Of a stretch of DNA of 64,000 nucleotides, positions 1 through 9,625 are shown piece after piece. Every line of letters starts with the position of its first letter. The stretch's first letter is position 1. The notes below the pieces were generated by a model that saw only the letters and a program-made list of their open reading frames with translations, had not been told where the DNA came from and made no database searches. The stretch covers positions 124,001 to 188,000 of the forward strand of contig MKWI01000003.1 of the NCBI GenBank assembly GCA_001899715.1, read 5' to 3'. Both the position numbers and the translations under genes were made by a program. Source of the DNA: Sphingobium sp. 66-54. Lineage in GTDB: Bacteria > Pseudomonadota > Alphaproteobacteria > Sphingomonadales > Sphingomonadaceae.

Positions 1-184
1 TCCGGCCGAGGCCAAGACGCTGGTGCCGAAGATCCGCGCCGGCAGCGTGTTCGTCAACTCGGGCGGGCTGGACTTCAACTCGCCCTTCGGCGGCTACAAG
101 CAGTCCGGCAACGGCCGCGAGTTCGGCAAGTTCGGGCTGGAGGAGTTCATGGAGAAGAAGTCGGTCATCGGCGAACTCGCCTGA
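1..184 (+). CDS. Aldehyde dehydrogenase, C-terminal fragment (cut by window edge)
   Basis: Only the last 60 residues are in the window, read from base 2 to a TGA at 182-184. The peptide has the end-of-protein signature of NAD(P)-dependent aldehyde dehydrogenases: a GSVFVN-type strand, then SPFGGYKQSGNGRE, then GLEEFMEKKSV. In this family the segment follows the catalytic domain and forms part of the oligomerisation strand. Which aldehyde it oxidises cannot be told from the tail. A hairpin terminator follows about 25 bases after the stop. Confidence 0.9.
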   Translation, partial: PAEAKTLVPKIRAGSVFVNSGGLDFNSPFGGYKQSGNGREFGKFGLEEFMEKKSVIGELA

Positions 185-207
185 TCGGCCTCCGCAAGAC
201 ATGATGG

Positions 208-235
208 AGGGCCCCGGAGCGATCCAGGGCCCTTT
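208..235 (+). terminator. Intrinsic terminator after the aldehyde dehydrogenase gene
   Basis: Perfect 7-bp arms AGGGCCC (208-214) and GGGCCCT (227-233) enclose a 12-base loop, and a short T run follows. It lies 24 bases after the stop codon, where a rho-independent terminator is expected. Confidence 0.7.
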
Positions 236-541
236 CTCGATAGAGCGGGCGTAGGCACGCTGATAGGGGCGCCCGCGTTGGCGCCGATCCAGACTCGGCT
301 GATTGTGATCGAATAGCCCCGTTCACCCGAAGTTGGTCGAACGGAGGGGAGTGGCTCCGTCCGCTCACAATCCGCTCCAGCTGCCCGACAGAACCAGCCT
401 TTTCTCCCGCGAAAGCACGAGCCCAGGGTCCAGCCGACCGTCCTCGCCTCCGAGAAGTCGCACAAGGTTGCAACGCTAACGACTTGCGCTCCGCCCCGCG
501 CCGGATATGGTCAAACCCGACATGCGAGCGCGGAGGATCGA
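236..541. other. Intergenic region with degenerate dispersed repeats
   Basis: No convincing gene is seen here. Bases 321-346 carry a degraded palindrome-like element of the type common in sphingomonad intergenic DNA (GTTCACCCGAAG ... GTCGAACGG). Bases 404-428 resemble the CTCCTGC-GCAGGAGCCCAGGG element that is intact near 51.5 kb. The promoter of the small gene at 542 must lie in the last 100 bases; a GGAG ribosome binding site is at 533-536. Confidence 0.4.
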
Positions 542-844
542 ATGAACGAGGTCAAGGAGACGATCAAGGATGGCATCTTGCGCGGTCTCGCCGATGCCGC
601 GCGCGGTCATCCCGATCCGGAAGCGCCGCAAAGCTATGCGGTCGGCAATATCGAGAATGCGGCAATCGGCGTTTTCGAGAGCAACGACCGGCTGGCCAAA
701 TGGATGCGCGGCCTCGGCCTCGATCCTTACAAGGGCCCCGACGCAGTGCTGGGCCTCGGCCTGCTGCTGACGCTCGACGTGAAGAATGGTCGCCGGCCAG
801 ACCCCGTGATCGACGAGGATTTCGAGTGGCCGGAGGAGCATTGA
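542..844 (+). CDS. Small acidic protein of unknown function
   Basis: This is a 100-residue protein that I do not recognise. A GGAG ribosome binding site at 533-536 sits 5 bases before the ATG, which supports it as a real gene. The product is soluble, has no signal peptide, and ends in an acidic tail (DEDFEWPEEH). A central stretch reads NDRLAKWMRGLGLDPYKGP, followed by a hydrophobic GLGLLLTLDV segment that is too short for a membrane span. It stands alone, convergent with tamB whose stop is 43 bases away. Function unknown. Confidence 0.6.
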   Translation: MNEVKETIKDGILRGLADAARGHPDPEAPQSYAVGNIENAAIGVFESNDRLAKWMRGLGLDPYKGPDAVLGLGLLLTLDVKNGRRPDPVIDEDFEWPEEH

Positions 845-886
845 CCGCGCTCACTTTGCCTTGTTGACCACGCGCAAGGGGCCGCC

Positions 887-3800
887 TCAATAATCCTTCG
901 ACACCCGCGCGCTCACGCTTTGCCGGCCGATCGTCGAGACGCTGGAGAGCAGCGCCAGCCAACGGGTGATCTGATATTCGACGCGGGTCGCGCTGTAGCC
1001 CTGCCCATCGGTAATCAGTTCCACATAGAGGTTGCGGCCGATATTCTTGCCCGCCGCGATCGAGGTTTTCTGGCCCGTCGTGGTATCCCCCGGCAGGATG
1101 CGCAGGCGCGAGAGGCCGGTGGCACGGCGCAGGGCGTTGATCGGATCGAGCCCGCCTCCCCCGCCCTGGAAGGCAGCCACGGCGGAGGCGAGCTGGATCG
1201 CCTCGGGTGCGGAGAGATTGGCGATCGACGTGCCGAACAGCAGCCGCGCCAGCAGCTCGTCCTGCGGCATGGCGGGAATGCTGGAGAAGGCGATAACCGG
1301 CCGCAGGCTGGTGCCGGTCACGGTGATGGTGGCGCTCAGATCCTGCACATCGGCGGTGGCGCGGATGTCCAGCGTGGGATTGACCGGCGACTCGCCCCGG
1401 AAGGTCAGCCGCCCTTCTTCCAGATCGAACCGCTTGCCCGCGAAATCGTAGCTGCCGCGAATGAGGTTCGCCGTGCCGCTGAATTGCGGCGCGGTGACGA
1501 GGCCGCCGATGGTGAGATCGGCCGACCATTCGCTCTGCATGCCCAGCCCCTCGACCATCAGCCGGCTCGGCGCGCGGGCCTTGACGTCCAGCCGCCACGG
1601 CGCGGCGGCGCGGGTGCGCTCCACCTCCTCGCCCGAGCGGTTGATCTCGACAAGGCGCAGTTGTGGAATCTCCGCCACCGCCGACGCCTTGCCGAGCACG
1701 AAGCGGCTGGCCGGTACATCGAGATCGCCCGAAATCACCCCGCCATTGCCCGAGGAGCGGATGCGCAGCGGGCCAGTGACGGTCGCGCCCACATCGTCGC
1801 GGTCCAGCACCACGGCGCGGTTGGCCTGCACGGCGATGTCCATGCCAATGCCACGCTCGAACGAGATGTCGAAGGCAGCGGTGCCGCTCACCGTGCCGTT
1901 CCCCGCCGTGCGCCCGGTCAGCTCGCCGATGGTCAGCCGGGCGCCGTTGAACGTACCGCGCGCCGTGATATCGGTGAGTGTCATGCCGGTGACGGGGCTC
2001 TGGATCCGCGCGCCGCGCGTCTCGAGCGTGCCCTGGATCTGCGGATCGGCCAGCGTGCCGCCGGCATTGGCGTTGATTCGCAGGTCGCCGCCCAGCGAGA
2101 TGATCTCGACATTGGTGAGGCGCCAGAGTGTATCCGCATCGCCCGCATAACGCAGTTGTGCGCGCAACGGCGCATGGATGATCCTGTCGCTGAGCGAGCC
2201 CGCCCCCAGCGGCGCGACCAGCGCCTGCCAGCGGCCGACCACCGCGCCGCCCTTGGCGACCAGTGCGCGCGCGGCGAGGCGCTGGCTATCCAGCACGGCG
2301 TTGACGCCGATGTCGATCGGCGCGGAGCTGAGCGCCAGCCCGGAGCGAGTCAGGCCCTTGATCCGCAGGTTCATCTTGCCGGTCGGCACGCCGCCGCGCG
2401 GCTGGTCGAAGGAGAGGTCGCCATCGGCCGTGCCACCCAGCCCAAGGTCGCTGTTGACGATATCGAGCAGCGCCAGCGGCAGCGCCCGCGCCTGAGCATC
2501 GAGATGCGTCGCGCTCGATCCGAAGAAGCCGGCGAGCCGCAAGGCCCCACCCTGCATACGCAAGGTCACCGGCGCCAGCCGCCAGCCTTCCTCCTCGCCG
2601 GTCAGCACCAGCGGTCGGTCGAGCGTAATCGCGCGCTGATTGACCGATCCGCGCATGTCCACCCGGATGCGCTGCGCCGCGATGGCCGCCCGCGCCTGCA
2701 AATCGAACAGGCGGCCGTTGCCGGTGTTCATCGAGACGGTCGCCGTGCCCTCACCGTTCATCAGGTCCACGGCGCCGGCAAAGCGCCCTACCCGCAGGCC
2801 GCCGATGCGCAGGCCGCGCCCCTGCGCATCGCCCTTGATGGTGACGGCGCCGGGGCGTAGCAGCACCTCGCCGCGCACGGTGCCGCGATTGACGGTGATC
2901 TGCGGCGAGCCGGTGAAATTGGCGCCGCCCAGATCGACGTTGACGCCGAGGCGCTGGATGCCCTCGACCATCGACAGCGCGATGCTCCCCTCCGCCGGGC
3001 CGGAGAGCGCCAGCGTGCCCTGTAGCCCGCCGTCCACGGGGACGAGATCGCCCTTCACGGTCACATCGCTTACGCCGAGGCCAGCGATCGAGATGGTCGC
3101 GTCGCCATTGGCGGGGAGCAGGATCGCCCCTTCGCCCTTGAACGGCCCGAGCATCGAATCGCCCTCGGCGGTGACGGCATAGCCCTGCGCATCCGGCACC
3201 AGCAGCGCGCGCACATCCTTGAGCCGCAGCGCCGGCAGCGGACTGGCGAGCACCAGCGCGACGCGCGGCCGGTCCGGCTGGCCGGAGAGAGACAGGCGCA
3301 GCGGCCCGTAAGCGCGGTGCCGCCCGCTTCCCTCAAGCTGGAGTGTACCGGCGCTGGTGTCATAATAGCCGTTGCCGGCCAGCGTCAGCGCCGGTGCACC
3401 GAGCCGCAGGTTGCGCAGGGCGATGCGCTTGCCGGCCAGCGCGAGGTCGCTGGTAATGGTCGGCAATCCCTCGCCGAGACCGCGCAGGAAGCCATTGTCG
3501 AGCCGCCGCATGATCGCGCGAGCGGTGCCGGTGAACGCCACGGAGCCCTGCGCCGGCTTGACCAGCCGCAGCACGGCGGCGAGATCGAGCCGGCCCAGTC
3601 CCTTCACCTCCAGCCCGTTGAACCCACCCCGGAAATTGCCGGCAAAGCTGCCCAGCCCCCCATCGGCCTGCCCGTCAAGCTGCCCGGCGAAGCCGCTCGC
3701 GCGGATAGCGGTCGGCGCGAGGCGGAACTGCCCCGCCGCACGCTGAATGCGGCCATCGACCACGAGGTTGCGCAGCCGTTCGTCGATCTGCGGCGCTCCC

Positions 3801-5080
3801 ACCGCCAGCGCCTGCGCAGTCAGCCGGAAGGGGAAACTCCCCTCCTGCCCGGCCAGGCGCGCCTCGCCGGCAAGGCGCAGGTCACGCACGCCCATCTTGC
3901 CTTGGCGCAGGTCCGGCGCGGTCAGCAGATAGTCGAAGGCGGCGTTGCCGAACGGCCCCGCCAGCCGCGCACGCAGCAGCACCGGCCGGCCGGTGACGCC
4001 CGCCGCGAGCCGCCCCGGCTGGGCAACCGCCGCCTCCAGCCGCAGTTCATCGAAGCGATTGCGAGCCAGATCCAGCCCGCCGGTCGCCTTGAGCTGCACC
4101 GCCGGCAAAGCGGCCGACGCCGTGCCGCTGAGCAACCGATTATCGAAGCGCAGGTCCGCGTCGAGCGCCATCTCGCCGCTGCCCAGCGCGGCCAGCGGTC
4201 CGATCAGCGCGACCGGGCCGTTCACATGATAGCGCCCCTCCTGCATGCGCAGCGCGAGCCGCGCCGCCCGCTGCCCGCCGCTCACCGCGACGAGGCCGCC
4301 GCGCCAGTCGCGCCAGTCGCCATCGCCCTTGATCGCCAGCGCCACCGGCTGATCGGTGCCGATCAGGCCGGTAACGATTCCCCCGCGCGGTCCTGCTACG
4401 AGCAGGTCGAGATCGAAACGCTTGTCGTCCGGCCGGCTGTCGAGATCGAGCCGCAGCGCGTCCGCCGTGTCGAGCGCGGAGGCGGAGAGCGCGATGACGG
4501 CGCGGCCCTTGCGCACGTCCGCCTTGCCGACGCCGCGCACGACATGCGGCTTGCCCGCCACCGCCGCGCCCAGCGCCAGCCGGTCGACGCGCAACTCGGC
4601 CAGGCGGATATCGAAGCCGGGCAGGATCGACTCGCGCGCCTCGCTCGGCACGAATTGCGGCAGCCGCGCCAGCTCCGCCGCATGGATGTGCAGCCGGTCG
4701 ATATCCAGCCGGTTGGAGAGCCAGCCGAGCGGATACCAGTTCAGGTCCGCCCGCTCGATCCGCGCGAACCCGCCCTTGGGATCGGCCAGCCGCACGTCGC
4801 GCAGCACCATGGCCTTGAACACCCGCCCCTCGATCGACCCGACCGAGACGCGCAGCCCCGTGACCGGCCGCCAGCCGGCGATCTGGCGAATGAGGAAGCG
4901 GTGGCCGGCATCCGTGTCGATCCAGCGCACCGCCGCCCAGCCCGCAACCAGCAAGGCCAGCAACAGGCCGAGCACGCCATAGCCGATCCAGCGACGGATG
5001 CGGCGGCGCGGCGGAGGCGATGGCGGTTCCACCGGCGGCAGCATCTCGGCGGGCGGATCGGGCGGAGGCGCGGCAGCCAT
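887..5080 (-). CDS. tamB: TamB, inner-membrane-anchored translocation and assembly module protein
   Basis: Predicted 1397-residue TamB (DUF490/AsmA-like). In the family this protein spans the periplasm from a single N-terminal anchor and works with the Omp85 protein TamA in outer-membrane protein assembly and phospholipid transport. Visible here: a proline-rich cytoplasmic N terminus, an Arg patch, one membrane segment at about residues 32-52, then about 1,300 residues of repetitive beta-rich sequence. The conserved C-terminal domain holds RGxYDFAGKRFDLEEGRLTF and ends in ARVSKDY. The start ATG overlaps the tamA stop in a TGATG arrangement (5078-5082), so translation is likely coupled. The length fits the family. 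Long frames on the opposite strand are composition shadows. Confidence 0.95.
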   Translation of the reverse strand: MAAAPPPDPPAEMLPPVEPPSPPPRRRIRRWIGYGVLGLLLALLVAGWAAVRWIDTDAGHRFLIRQIAGWRPVTGLRVSVGSIEGRVFKAMVLRDVRLADPKGGFARIERADLNWYPLGWLSNRLDIDRLHIHAAELARLPQFVPSEARESILPGFDIRLAELRVDRLALGAAVAGKPHVVRGVGKADVRKGRAVIALSASALDTADALRLDLDSRPDDKRFDLDLLVAGPRGGIVTGLIGTDQPVALAIKGDGDWRDWRGGLVAVSGGQRAARLALRMQEGRYHVNGPVALIGPLAALGSGEMALDADLRFDNRLLSGTASAALPAVQLKATGGLDLARNRFDELRLEAAVAQPGRLAAGVTGRPVLLRARLAGPFGNAAFDYLLTAPDLRQGKMGVRDLRLAGEARLAGQEGSFPFRLTAQALAVGAPQIDERLRNLVVDGRIQRAAGQFRLAPTAIRASGFAGQLDGQADGGLGSFAGNFRGGFNGLEVKGLGRLDLAAVLRLVKPAQGSVAFTGTARAIMRRLDNGFLRGLGEGLPTITSDLALAGKRIALRNLRLGAPALTLAGNGYYDTSAGTLQLEGSGRHRAYGPLRLSLSGQPDRPRVALVLASPLPALRLKDVRALLVPDAQGYAVTAEGDSMLGPFKGEGAILLPANGDATISIAGLGVSDVTVKGDLVPVDGGLQGTLALSGPAEGSIALSMVEGIQRLGVNVDLGGANFTGSPQITVNRGTVRGEVLLRPGAVTIKGDAQGRGLRIGGLRVGRFAGAVDLMNGEGTATVSMNTGNGRLFDLQARAAIAAQRIRVDMRGSVNQRAITLDRPLVLTGEEEGWRLAPVTLRMQGGALRLAGFFGSSATHLDAQARALPLALLDIVNSDLGLGGTADGDLSFDQPRGGVPTGKMNLRIKGLTRSGLALSSAPIDIGVNAVLDSQRLAARALVAKGGAVVGRWQALVAPLGAGSLSDRIIHAPLRAQLRYAGDADTLWRLTNVEIISLGGDLRINANAGGTLADPQIQGTLETRGARIQSPVTGMTLTDITARGTFNGARLTIGELTGRTAGNGTVSGTAAFDISFERGIGMDIAVQANRAVVLDRDDVGATVTGPLRIRSSGNGGVISGDLDVPASRFVLGKASAVAEIPQLRLVEINRSGEEVERTRAAAPWRLDVKARAPSRLMVEGLGMQSEWSADLTIGGLVTAPQFSGTANLIRGSYDFAGKRFDLEEGRLTFRGESPVNPTLDIRATADVQDLSATITVTGTSLRPVIAFSSIPAMPQDELLARLLFGTSIANLSAPEAIQLASAVAAFQGGGGGLDPINALRRATGLSRLRILPGDTTTGQKTSIAAGKNIGRNLYVELITDGQGYSATRVEYQITRWLALLSSVSTIGRQSVSARVSKDY

Positions 5081-7194
5081 CAGAAGGCTTGCCCCAGCGA
5101 CACATAGACGCCGATGCGCGGATCGCCCGGCTGCGGATTGATCGGCGTGCCGACATCGACGCGGATCGGCCCGAAGTTGCTATAATAGCGGAAGCCGATA
5201 CCGGCGCCGACGCGCATCTCGCTCAGCGTCGGCAGCGATTTGGCGGAAATAGTGCCGGCATCGACGAACGGCACGATGCCGAACTGGTTGAGGCTGCCGA
5301 AGCGGAAGCGCGCCTCCACCGAGACCTCGCCCAGGCTGCGGCCGCCGATGGGATCGTTATTGGCGTCGCGCGGGCCGATCGCCTGATAGCTGTAGCCGCG
5401 CACCGATCCGCCACCGCCGGCATAGAAGCGCCGCGTCGGGGCGATACGGTCTGCCGAGGCGCCGACGATGGTGCCCAACCGCACGCGCCCGGCCAGCGTG
5501 AACCGCTCCCCCATCGGCACATAGGCGCTGCCGTCCATCTGCGCGCGGACATAGCCGAAGGCGCCGCCTTGCAACGACAGCTCGGGGGACAGCCGCCCGC
5601 CGAGACGGAAGCCCTTGCGCGGATCGAGCAGATCGTCGCTGCCGTCATAGGTGAGGCTGCCCGGCAGCGCGGCGATCACGAATGTGCGCCGGCGCGGGAT
5701 CAGCGTCGTGCCATAAAGGTCGCGCTCGTCGCTGATCCGCAATTCGGTGCCGAGCGACCAGACCCAGTTCTTCTGGAAGATGAGATTGGTCTGCCGCTCC
5801 AGGCTCGCCGCCACGCCCGCCGTCAGCGCGCGATAGGCCGGCTGGTCGATGTTGGCCAAGCCCACCTCTACATTGAGCACCCGGTCGCGTTTGCCAAAAT
5901 TGTTGCGCCGCAGGATGGCGGTGAGGCTCTGCTCCTGCGTGCCGAGCACGGCGCGCGCGGTGAGCGCGCCTTCCGGCGGGAAGAAGTTACGGTGCTGCCA
6001 GCTTCCCTCGACGCGGAAGCCTTCCCCGGTGCCGTAGCCGACTTCGCCTGCAACCGTGCGCGGCGGCGCGGGCGCTATATTCACGGCGAGATCGACCGTC
6101 TCCTCGTCCTTGCCTTCCTCGGGTGTGATCGTCACCTGCGAGACGAGGCCGGTGGCGATCAGCGCGCTGTTGAGATCGGTAAGATCGCTCTGCTTGAACG
6201 GCTCACCGGGCGAAAACCGGCTGATGACGCCGACATGCCGGGCACTGAACGGCGCCTCCGCATTGACCTTTATCTCGCCGAACCGCCGGAAGCCGCCGGT
6301 ATCGACATTGAGGTTGAGGATGGCCTCGCGCTGCTGGTGATCGACGGTGAGCACCGGCTCGCGCACGTCGGCAAAGGGATAGCCGCCCTCGCCCAGCCCC
6401 ACCCGCAGCTTGGCGGTGGCATCCAGGATCGCGTCGGTATCCGCCGGGTCGCCCACCGAAACAGGGAACAGCGCGCGCAGATCCTGGCCGAGCGGGCTCA
6501 CCCCCTCCAGCCCGTCGACATTGACCGCGTCGAGCATATAGCGCGGTCCCGGATTGGCGCCGAGAACGACGGCGACGCGCGGGTCGCTGCCCGCCTCGGC
6601 GCGCAGGCGTATACGGGCGCGGCTGTCATAATAGCCCCGCGCGCGCAGCAGTTCGTCGAGCAATTCGGTGTCGCTCTGTCCCCGGCGGCGGATCTGCGCG
6701 ATGTTGGCCCGGTCGTCATCCGCCTGCTTGAGCGCTGAAAGCGCATCGAAGCGGGTGAGCAGCATTTCATCGGCGGCCCCGTTGAACCCCTCCAGTTCAA
6801 CGCGGTAGCGCAGCGGCGCGGCAGGGTCGATCGCCGCGAGCGCATCCGCTTCGGCGGACGGCGGCGGGGCTTCGGGTGTGGCCAGCGCATCCCCATCGGA
6901 CGGCGGGCCGGGCAGAGACTCCTCCCCGGCACTCGCTCCATCCGGCACTACCGGCAGGTCCGCCAACGGCGCGGCGGGCGTATCCAGGTCGGGCCAGTCG
7001 ACGCCGAGATCCGGCAGATCATCAAGCGCCAGCGGATCGTCGGCCGGCGCGGTCGGCGGCAGCGGCGGCGTCTGGCTCGCAGCGGGTTGGGCATGGATCG
7101 GCTGCGGCGCAGCGGCGGCCGTCACGGCCAGCAGAGCCAGCACGGCAGTCCAACCGCCAGGGCGAGACCAGCAGCGGATCGTCCGTCGCAGCAT
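5080..7194 (-). CDS. tamA: TamA, outer-membrane Omp85-family assembly protein
   Basis: A 704-residue Omp85-superfamily protein. The first 36 residues form a signal peptide ending IHAQ. About 100 residues of Pro/Ala/Asp-rich linker follow. POTRA-type repeats run to about residue 370, for example the stretch RYRVELEGF and the segment ending LNVDTGGFRRFGEIKVN. The C-terminal half is a beta-barrel (surface antigen D15 domain) with the characteristic GGGGSVRGY motif and a terminal aromatic residue (GQAF). It is the partner of the overlapping tamB gene. The Pro/Asp-rich linker after the signal peptide is longer than in enterobacterial TamA. Confidence 0.93.
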   Translation of the reverse strand: MLRRTIRCWSRPGGWTAVLALLAVTAAAAPQPIHAQPAASQTPPLPPTAPADDPLALDDLPDLGVDWPDLDTPAAPLADLPVVPDGASAGEESLPGPPSDGDALATPEAPPPSAEADALAAIDPAAPLRYRVELEGFNGAADEMLLTRFDALSALKQADDDRANIAQIRRRGQSDTELLDELLRARGYYDSRARIRLRAEAGSDPRVAVVLGANPGPRYMLDAVNVDGLEGVSPLGQDLRALFPVSVGDPADTDAILDATAKLRVGLGEGGYPFADVREPVLTVDHQQREAILNLNVDTGGFRRFGEIKVNAEAPFSARHVGVISRFSPGEPFKQSDLTDLNSALIATGLVSQVTITPEEGKDEETVDLAVNIAPAPPRTVAGEVGYGTGEGFRVEGSWQHRNFFPPEGALTARAVLGTQEQSLTAILRRNNFGKRDRVLNVEVGLANIDQPAYRALTAGVAASLERQTNLIFQKNWVWSLGTELRISDERDLYGTTLIPRRRTFVIAALPGSLTYDGSDDLLDPRKGFRLGGRLSPELSLQGGAFGYVRAQMDGSAYVPMGERFTLAGRVRLGTIVGASADRIAPTRRFYAGGGGSVRGYSYQAIGPRDANNDPIGGRSLGEVSVEARFRFGSLNQFGIVPFVDAGTISAKSLPTLSEMRVGAGIGFRYYSNFGPIRVDVGTPINPQPGDPRIGVYVSLGQAF

Positions 7195-7314
7195 GGAGTC
7201 TGTCTATGGGTTCGCCGCTCGACTGCAAGCGCCATTCGCGCTCAAACGGCGCAATTGCGCCAAGCCGACGCCGAAATCGGGGACGCAGCGGACCACAGTC
7301 ACGCCGATTGCGGC

Positions 7315-7794
7315 TCAAAAGGCACGTTCGAGCCGGTCGAGTAACGCACGCGCGGGGCTAGGCGGCATCGGCGAGCGGCTCCGCATCCGCTTGATGAGTT
7401 GCCCTTCCAGGCGGGCCACACGTTGGTAGAGATCCTCACTGCTCAGGATCAACGCGGCCATATCGGGGCTGAAGCGCTGCGCTACGGAAATGACCGTCCG
7501 CGCGGCCTCGCCAAGCTGAAACCGTTCCTCGTTCCGCACGGACTCCGCCAGTTCGCCGTTGAAGATGGCGCGCTGGGCGAGCAGCCAGGCGATGACGTGC
7601 ATCAGCCGCGTCGTCACCTTGAGCGATTCGCAGGCGAAGGTCACGCGGTCCATTTCCCCCAGCGCGCGGCGCTGCACCTCGCCCTGCCCGTCGAAGAAAG
7701 AGCGCGCTTCGTCCGCCAGCACCATCGCTTCCACATAGAGGCTGTCGATCAGGCGCTGATCGAAATGGCCCAGCAAAGTGGTCGAGTCGCTCAT
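7315..7794 (-). CDS. rcdA: DUF1465 protein, RcdA-type adaptor of CtrA degradation
   Basis: Helical cytoplasmic protein of 159 residues from the ATG at 7794 (MSDSTTLLG). An in-frame GTG at 7818 would add eight residues. It matches DUF1465, the family of Caulobacter RcdA, an adaptor that helps ClpXP degrade the cell-cycle regulator CtrA. Key matches are SLYVEAMVLADEAR, the CESLKVTTRLMHVIAWLLAQRA helix and a conserved C-terminal basic helix. It sits next to two YdcH-type small proteins, a common alphaproteobacterial arrangement. The adaptor role is transferred from the family. Confidence 0.8.
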   Translation of the reverse strand: MSDSTTLLGHFDQRLIDSLYVEAMVLADEARSFFDGQGEVQRRALGEMDRVTFACESLKVTTRLMHVIAWLLAQRAIFNGELAESVRNEERFQLGEAARTVISVAQRFSPDMAALILSSEDLYQRVARLEGQLIKRMRSRSPMPPSPARALLDRLERAF

Positions 7795-7875
7795 ATCCGG
7801 GTGCTGCCACAACCACACGGGGCTGTCAGGCCGATTAACCTCGAATCGGCAGTGCCCACGCCATACGCTGCCCGA

Positions 7876-8076
7876 TCAGGCGATGATGTCCGGCACCAGG
7901 CTGCTCTCCAGCATCAGTATCTCGTCGCGCAGCCGCAGCTTGCGCTTCTTCATGCGGGCGAGCTGGATCTGGTCCGGCCGCGCCACCTGGCCGAGCGCGG
8001 CGATCGCGCAATCCAGGTCCCGGTGCTCGACACGCAGAAGCTCAAGTCGCCGCTCGACTTCCTCCACCGACAACAC
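7876..8076 (-). CDS. YdcH-like small coiled-coil protein (DUF465), GTG start
   Basis: 66 residues when begun at the GTG at 8076, which lies about 10 bases after an AAGGAGG site; a TTG at 8073 is also possible. The open frame runs further upstream to 8274, but that part is Cys/Arg-rich and not protein-like. The remaining sequence is a single amphipathic helix ending LARMKKRKLRLRDEILML, typical of DUF465/YdcH proteins. Their molecular role is poorly defined. A second YdcH-like gene lies divergently at 8352. Confidence 0.7.
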   Translation of the reverse strand: MLSVEEVERRLELLRVEHRDLDCAIAALGQVARPDQIQLARMKKRKLRLRDEILMLESSLVPDIIA

Positions 8077-8351
8077 CGACTCGCATCCTCCTTGCCTCGA
8101 TCGACCAGGCGCATCATCGCATTGCCGCCAGGCTCCGGCAATGGCTGGGCGCCGGCAACAAAAAATCATCCTCAACGATCTTTGTTCCACCGCGGCGCAA
8201 CGAGCGGACGAGCCAGCGACACGATCGTTAACGCGCGCCCTCATGAACGCGGCCCACCGGTCACTTCGTCGCAAACGCGCAGGTAGGGCGAGACTTGCCC
8301 GGCGAAAGATGCTCTATTCCTCTTTCCACTTGTGGAACGGCTAAGGAGGAC

Positions 8352-8516
8352 ATGATGGATTCAACCCATATTTCCGCACTTCACGCCAAACATGCCGGGC
8401 TCGAGGCCCGACTCCGCAACGAGACGGCGCGCCCCGCGCCGGATACTATGCTCGTTGCCAATCTCAAGAAGCAGAAACTGATCCTGAAACAGCAGATTGC
8501 CCAGGCGACCGGCTGA
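8352..8516 (+). CDS. YdcH family small protein (DUF465)
   Basis: Encodes 54 residues from ATG 8352, or 53 from ATG 8355. The AAGGAGG site at 8343-8349 has better spacing for the second ATG. The sequence HISALHAKHAGLEARLRNE followed by LKKQKLILKQQIAQ is the hallmark helix of DUF465/YdcH proteins. It is probably a short soluble coiled coil. A strong hairpin terminator follows at 8535. Confident family call; the role is unknown. Confidence 0.85.
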   Translation: MMDSTHISALHAKHAGLEARLRNETARPAPDTMLVANLKKQKLILKQQIAQATG

Positions 8517-8534
8517 CCCACGCCGCAAATGACA

Positions 8535-8557
8535 TGGGGCGCTGGATAAGCGCCCCA
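8535..8557 (+). terminator. Hairpin terminator after the ydcH-like gene
   Basis: Perfect 9-bp arms TGGGGCGCT (8535-8543) and AGCGCCCCA (8549-8557) close a 5-base loop 18 bases after the stop. The downstream T tract is weak (CATCTTTCCC), so termination strength is uncertain. Confidence 0.6.
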
Positions 8558-8846
8558 GACCATCTTTCCCGTTTTATGGATGACACTCCCTGACCCGGAG
8601 CGGGCTGGCGGCCTGCGAGACGAGACGGCCCTGAACCGGCTGTCCAAGGGGGTTCGCTCAGGGGCACCCTTTCTCCGATAAGATTAAAGAAGAGCGCTTC
8701 TGCGACGGCCTTGGGACCAGCCGGCCGATTGTCGATGGCGATTATCGAACGCAATCATGAGGCCATTCGCAAGCCTATAATCGCCGATCCGGTAGACGTC
8801 CGAGGCCATCGGATAACGACCCGGTTCAAATGCGCCGCTCTAATCT
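8558..8846. other. Intergenic region, no gene seen
   Basis: Lies between two convergent transcripts (ydcH-like and the methyltransferase). No credible start plus ribosome binding site and no protein-like sequence was found on either strand. Confidence 0.4.
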
Positions 8847-9590
8847 CTAGCGACGTCGCATCAGCAGGTCGGCGAACCGGAAGCGGTGATCGGCGGAGAA
8901 TTCGATGACGCAGGGCCCGAAATTCGCGGCATCGGCCAAGGCGAGAACCGCGTCGAGCGGGTAGGCGTTCATCTGCATGAAGGGCTCGCGCCAGCGCCGG
9001 CCTCGCTTGATGTTCACCAACTCATGCACGCCCGGCACATTGCATTGGGCCCAGAAGCACAGTCGTGAGACCAGGCCGTGGTACCGACCGATGCAGAGCT
9101 GGATCGCCATCACGCCGCCGGGCGCAACCTTGCGCATGAGCCCGTTCAGAATGCGCAGGCCCCGCCGCGTCGGGATATGCTGGAAGACGATGCTGCTCAG
9201 TATGAAATCGAACGCTCCCTCCGCCGCGCTCAGCGCATCGTCCGAGAGCGCGAAGTGGATATTGTCGATCCCCCGCGCTCGCGCATTACGCATCGCCTCG
9301 GCGAGCATCGCCGGCGCAATGTCGAGCGCAGTCACCTGCTCGAACGCCTGCGAAAGCGGCAGCGTCAGCCGCCCGACTCCGCAGCCGAACTCCAGCGCAT
9401 ACCGACGTGCGAAGGGTCCGAAATGCCGTACCGCCGCTGCCAGCCGCTCCTCCACCACCGGCGGGCCGGAGGCGAAAAAAGCCTCGCGGTTGCGCTCTAT
9501 AGCATCCGCGCGAAAACGCTCGTCGGCCAAGACGCCGAAATAGGGATCGTTCTGCCCCCAGCGACGCCAATGACTGTCGCTATCCGCCAT
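8847..9590 (-). CDS. Class I SAM-dependent methyltransferase
   Basis: 247 residues. The SAM-binding motif I is ALEFGCGVGRLTLPL at about residues 65-79, followed by an acidic strand end (VTALDIAP). A motif IV-like FDFILSSIVFQHIP and a post-motif GGVMAIQL strand complete the Rossmann-like methyltransferase fold. The substrate is unknown; close relatives include small-molecule and lipid-linked sugar methyltransferases. It begins 35 bases after the sdhA stop on the same strand, occupying the place where sdhB often sits, and may be read through from the sdh operon. Confidence 0.8.
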   Translation of the reverse strand: MADSDSHWRRWGQNDPYFGVLADERFRADAIERNREAFFASGPPVVEERLAAAVRHFGPFARRYALEFGCGVGRLTLPLSQAFEQVTALDIAPAMLAEAMRNARARGIDNIHFALSDDALSAAEGAFDFILSSIVFQHIPTRRGLRILNGLMRKVAPGGVMAIQLCIGRYHGLVSRLCFWAQCNVPGVHELVNIKRGRRWREPFMQMNAYPLDAVLALADAANFGPCVIEFSADHRFRFADLLMRRR

Positions 9591-9625
9591 GATGGAACGC
9601 GCGCAAGGCCTCCCGCCGGGCTGCC

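Noticed and set aside
920-2860. Long plus-strand open frame opposite tamB
   Set aside because: It is antisense to a clear tamB, rich in Arg/Ala/Gln without domains or a ribosome binding site; a composition shadow.
8711-8908. 65-codon plus-strand frame before the methyltransferase
   Set aside because: No ribosome binding site and overlaps the end of a confident opposite-strand gene.
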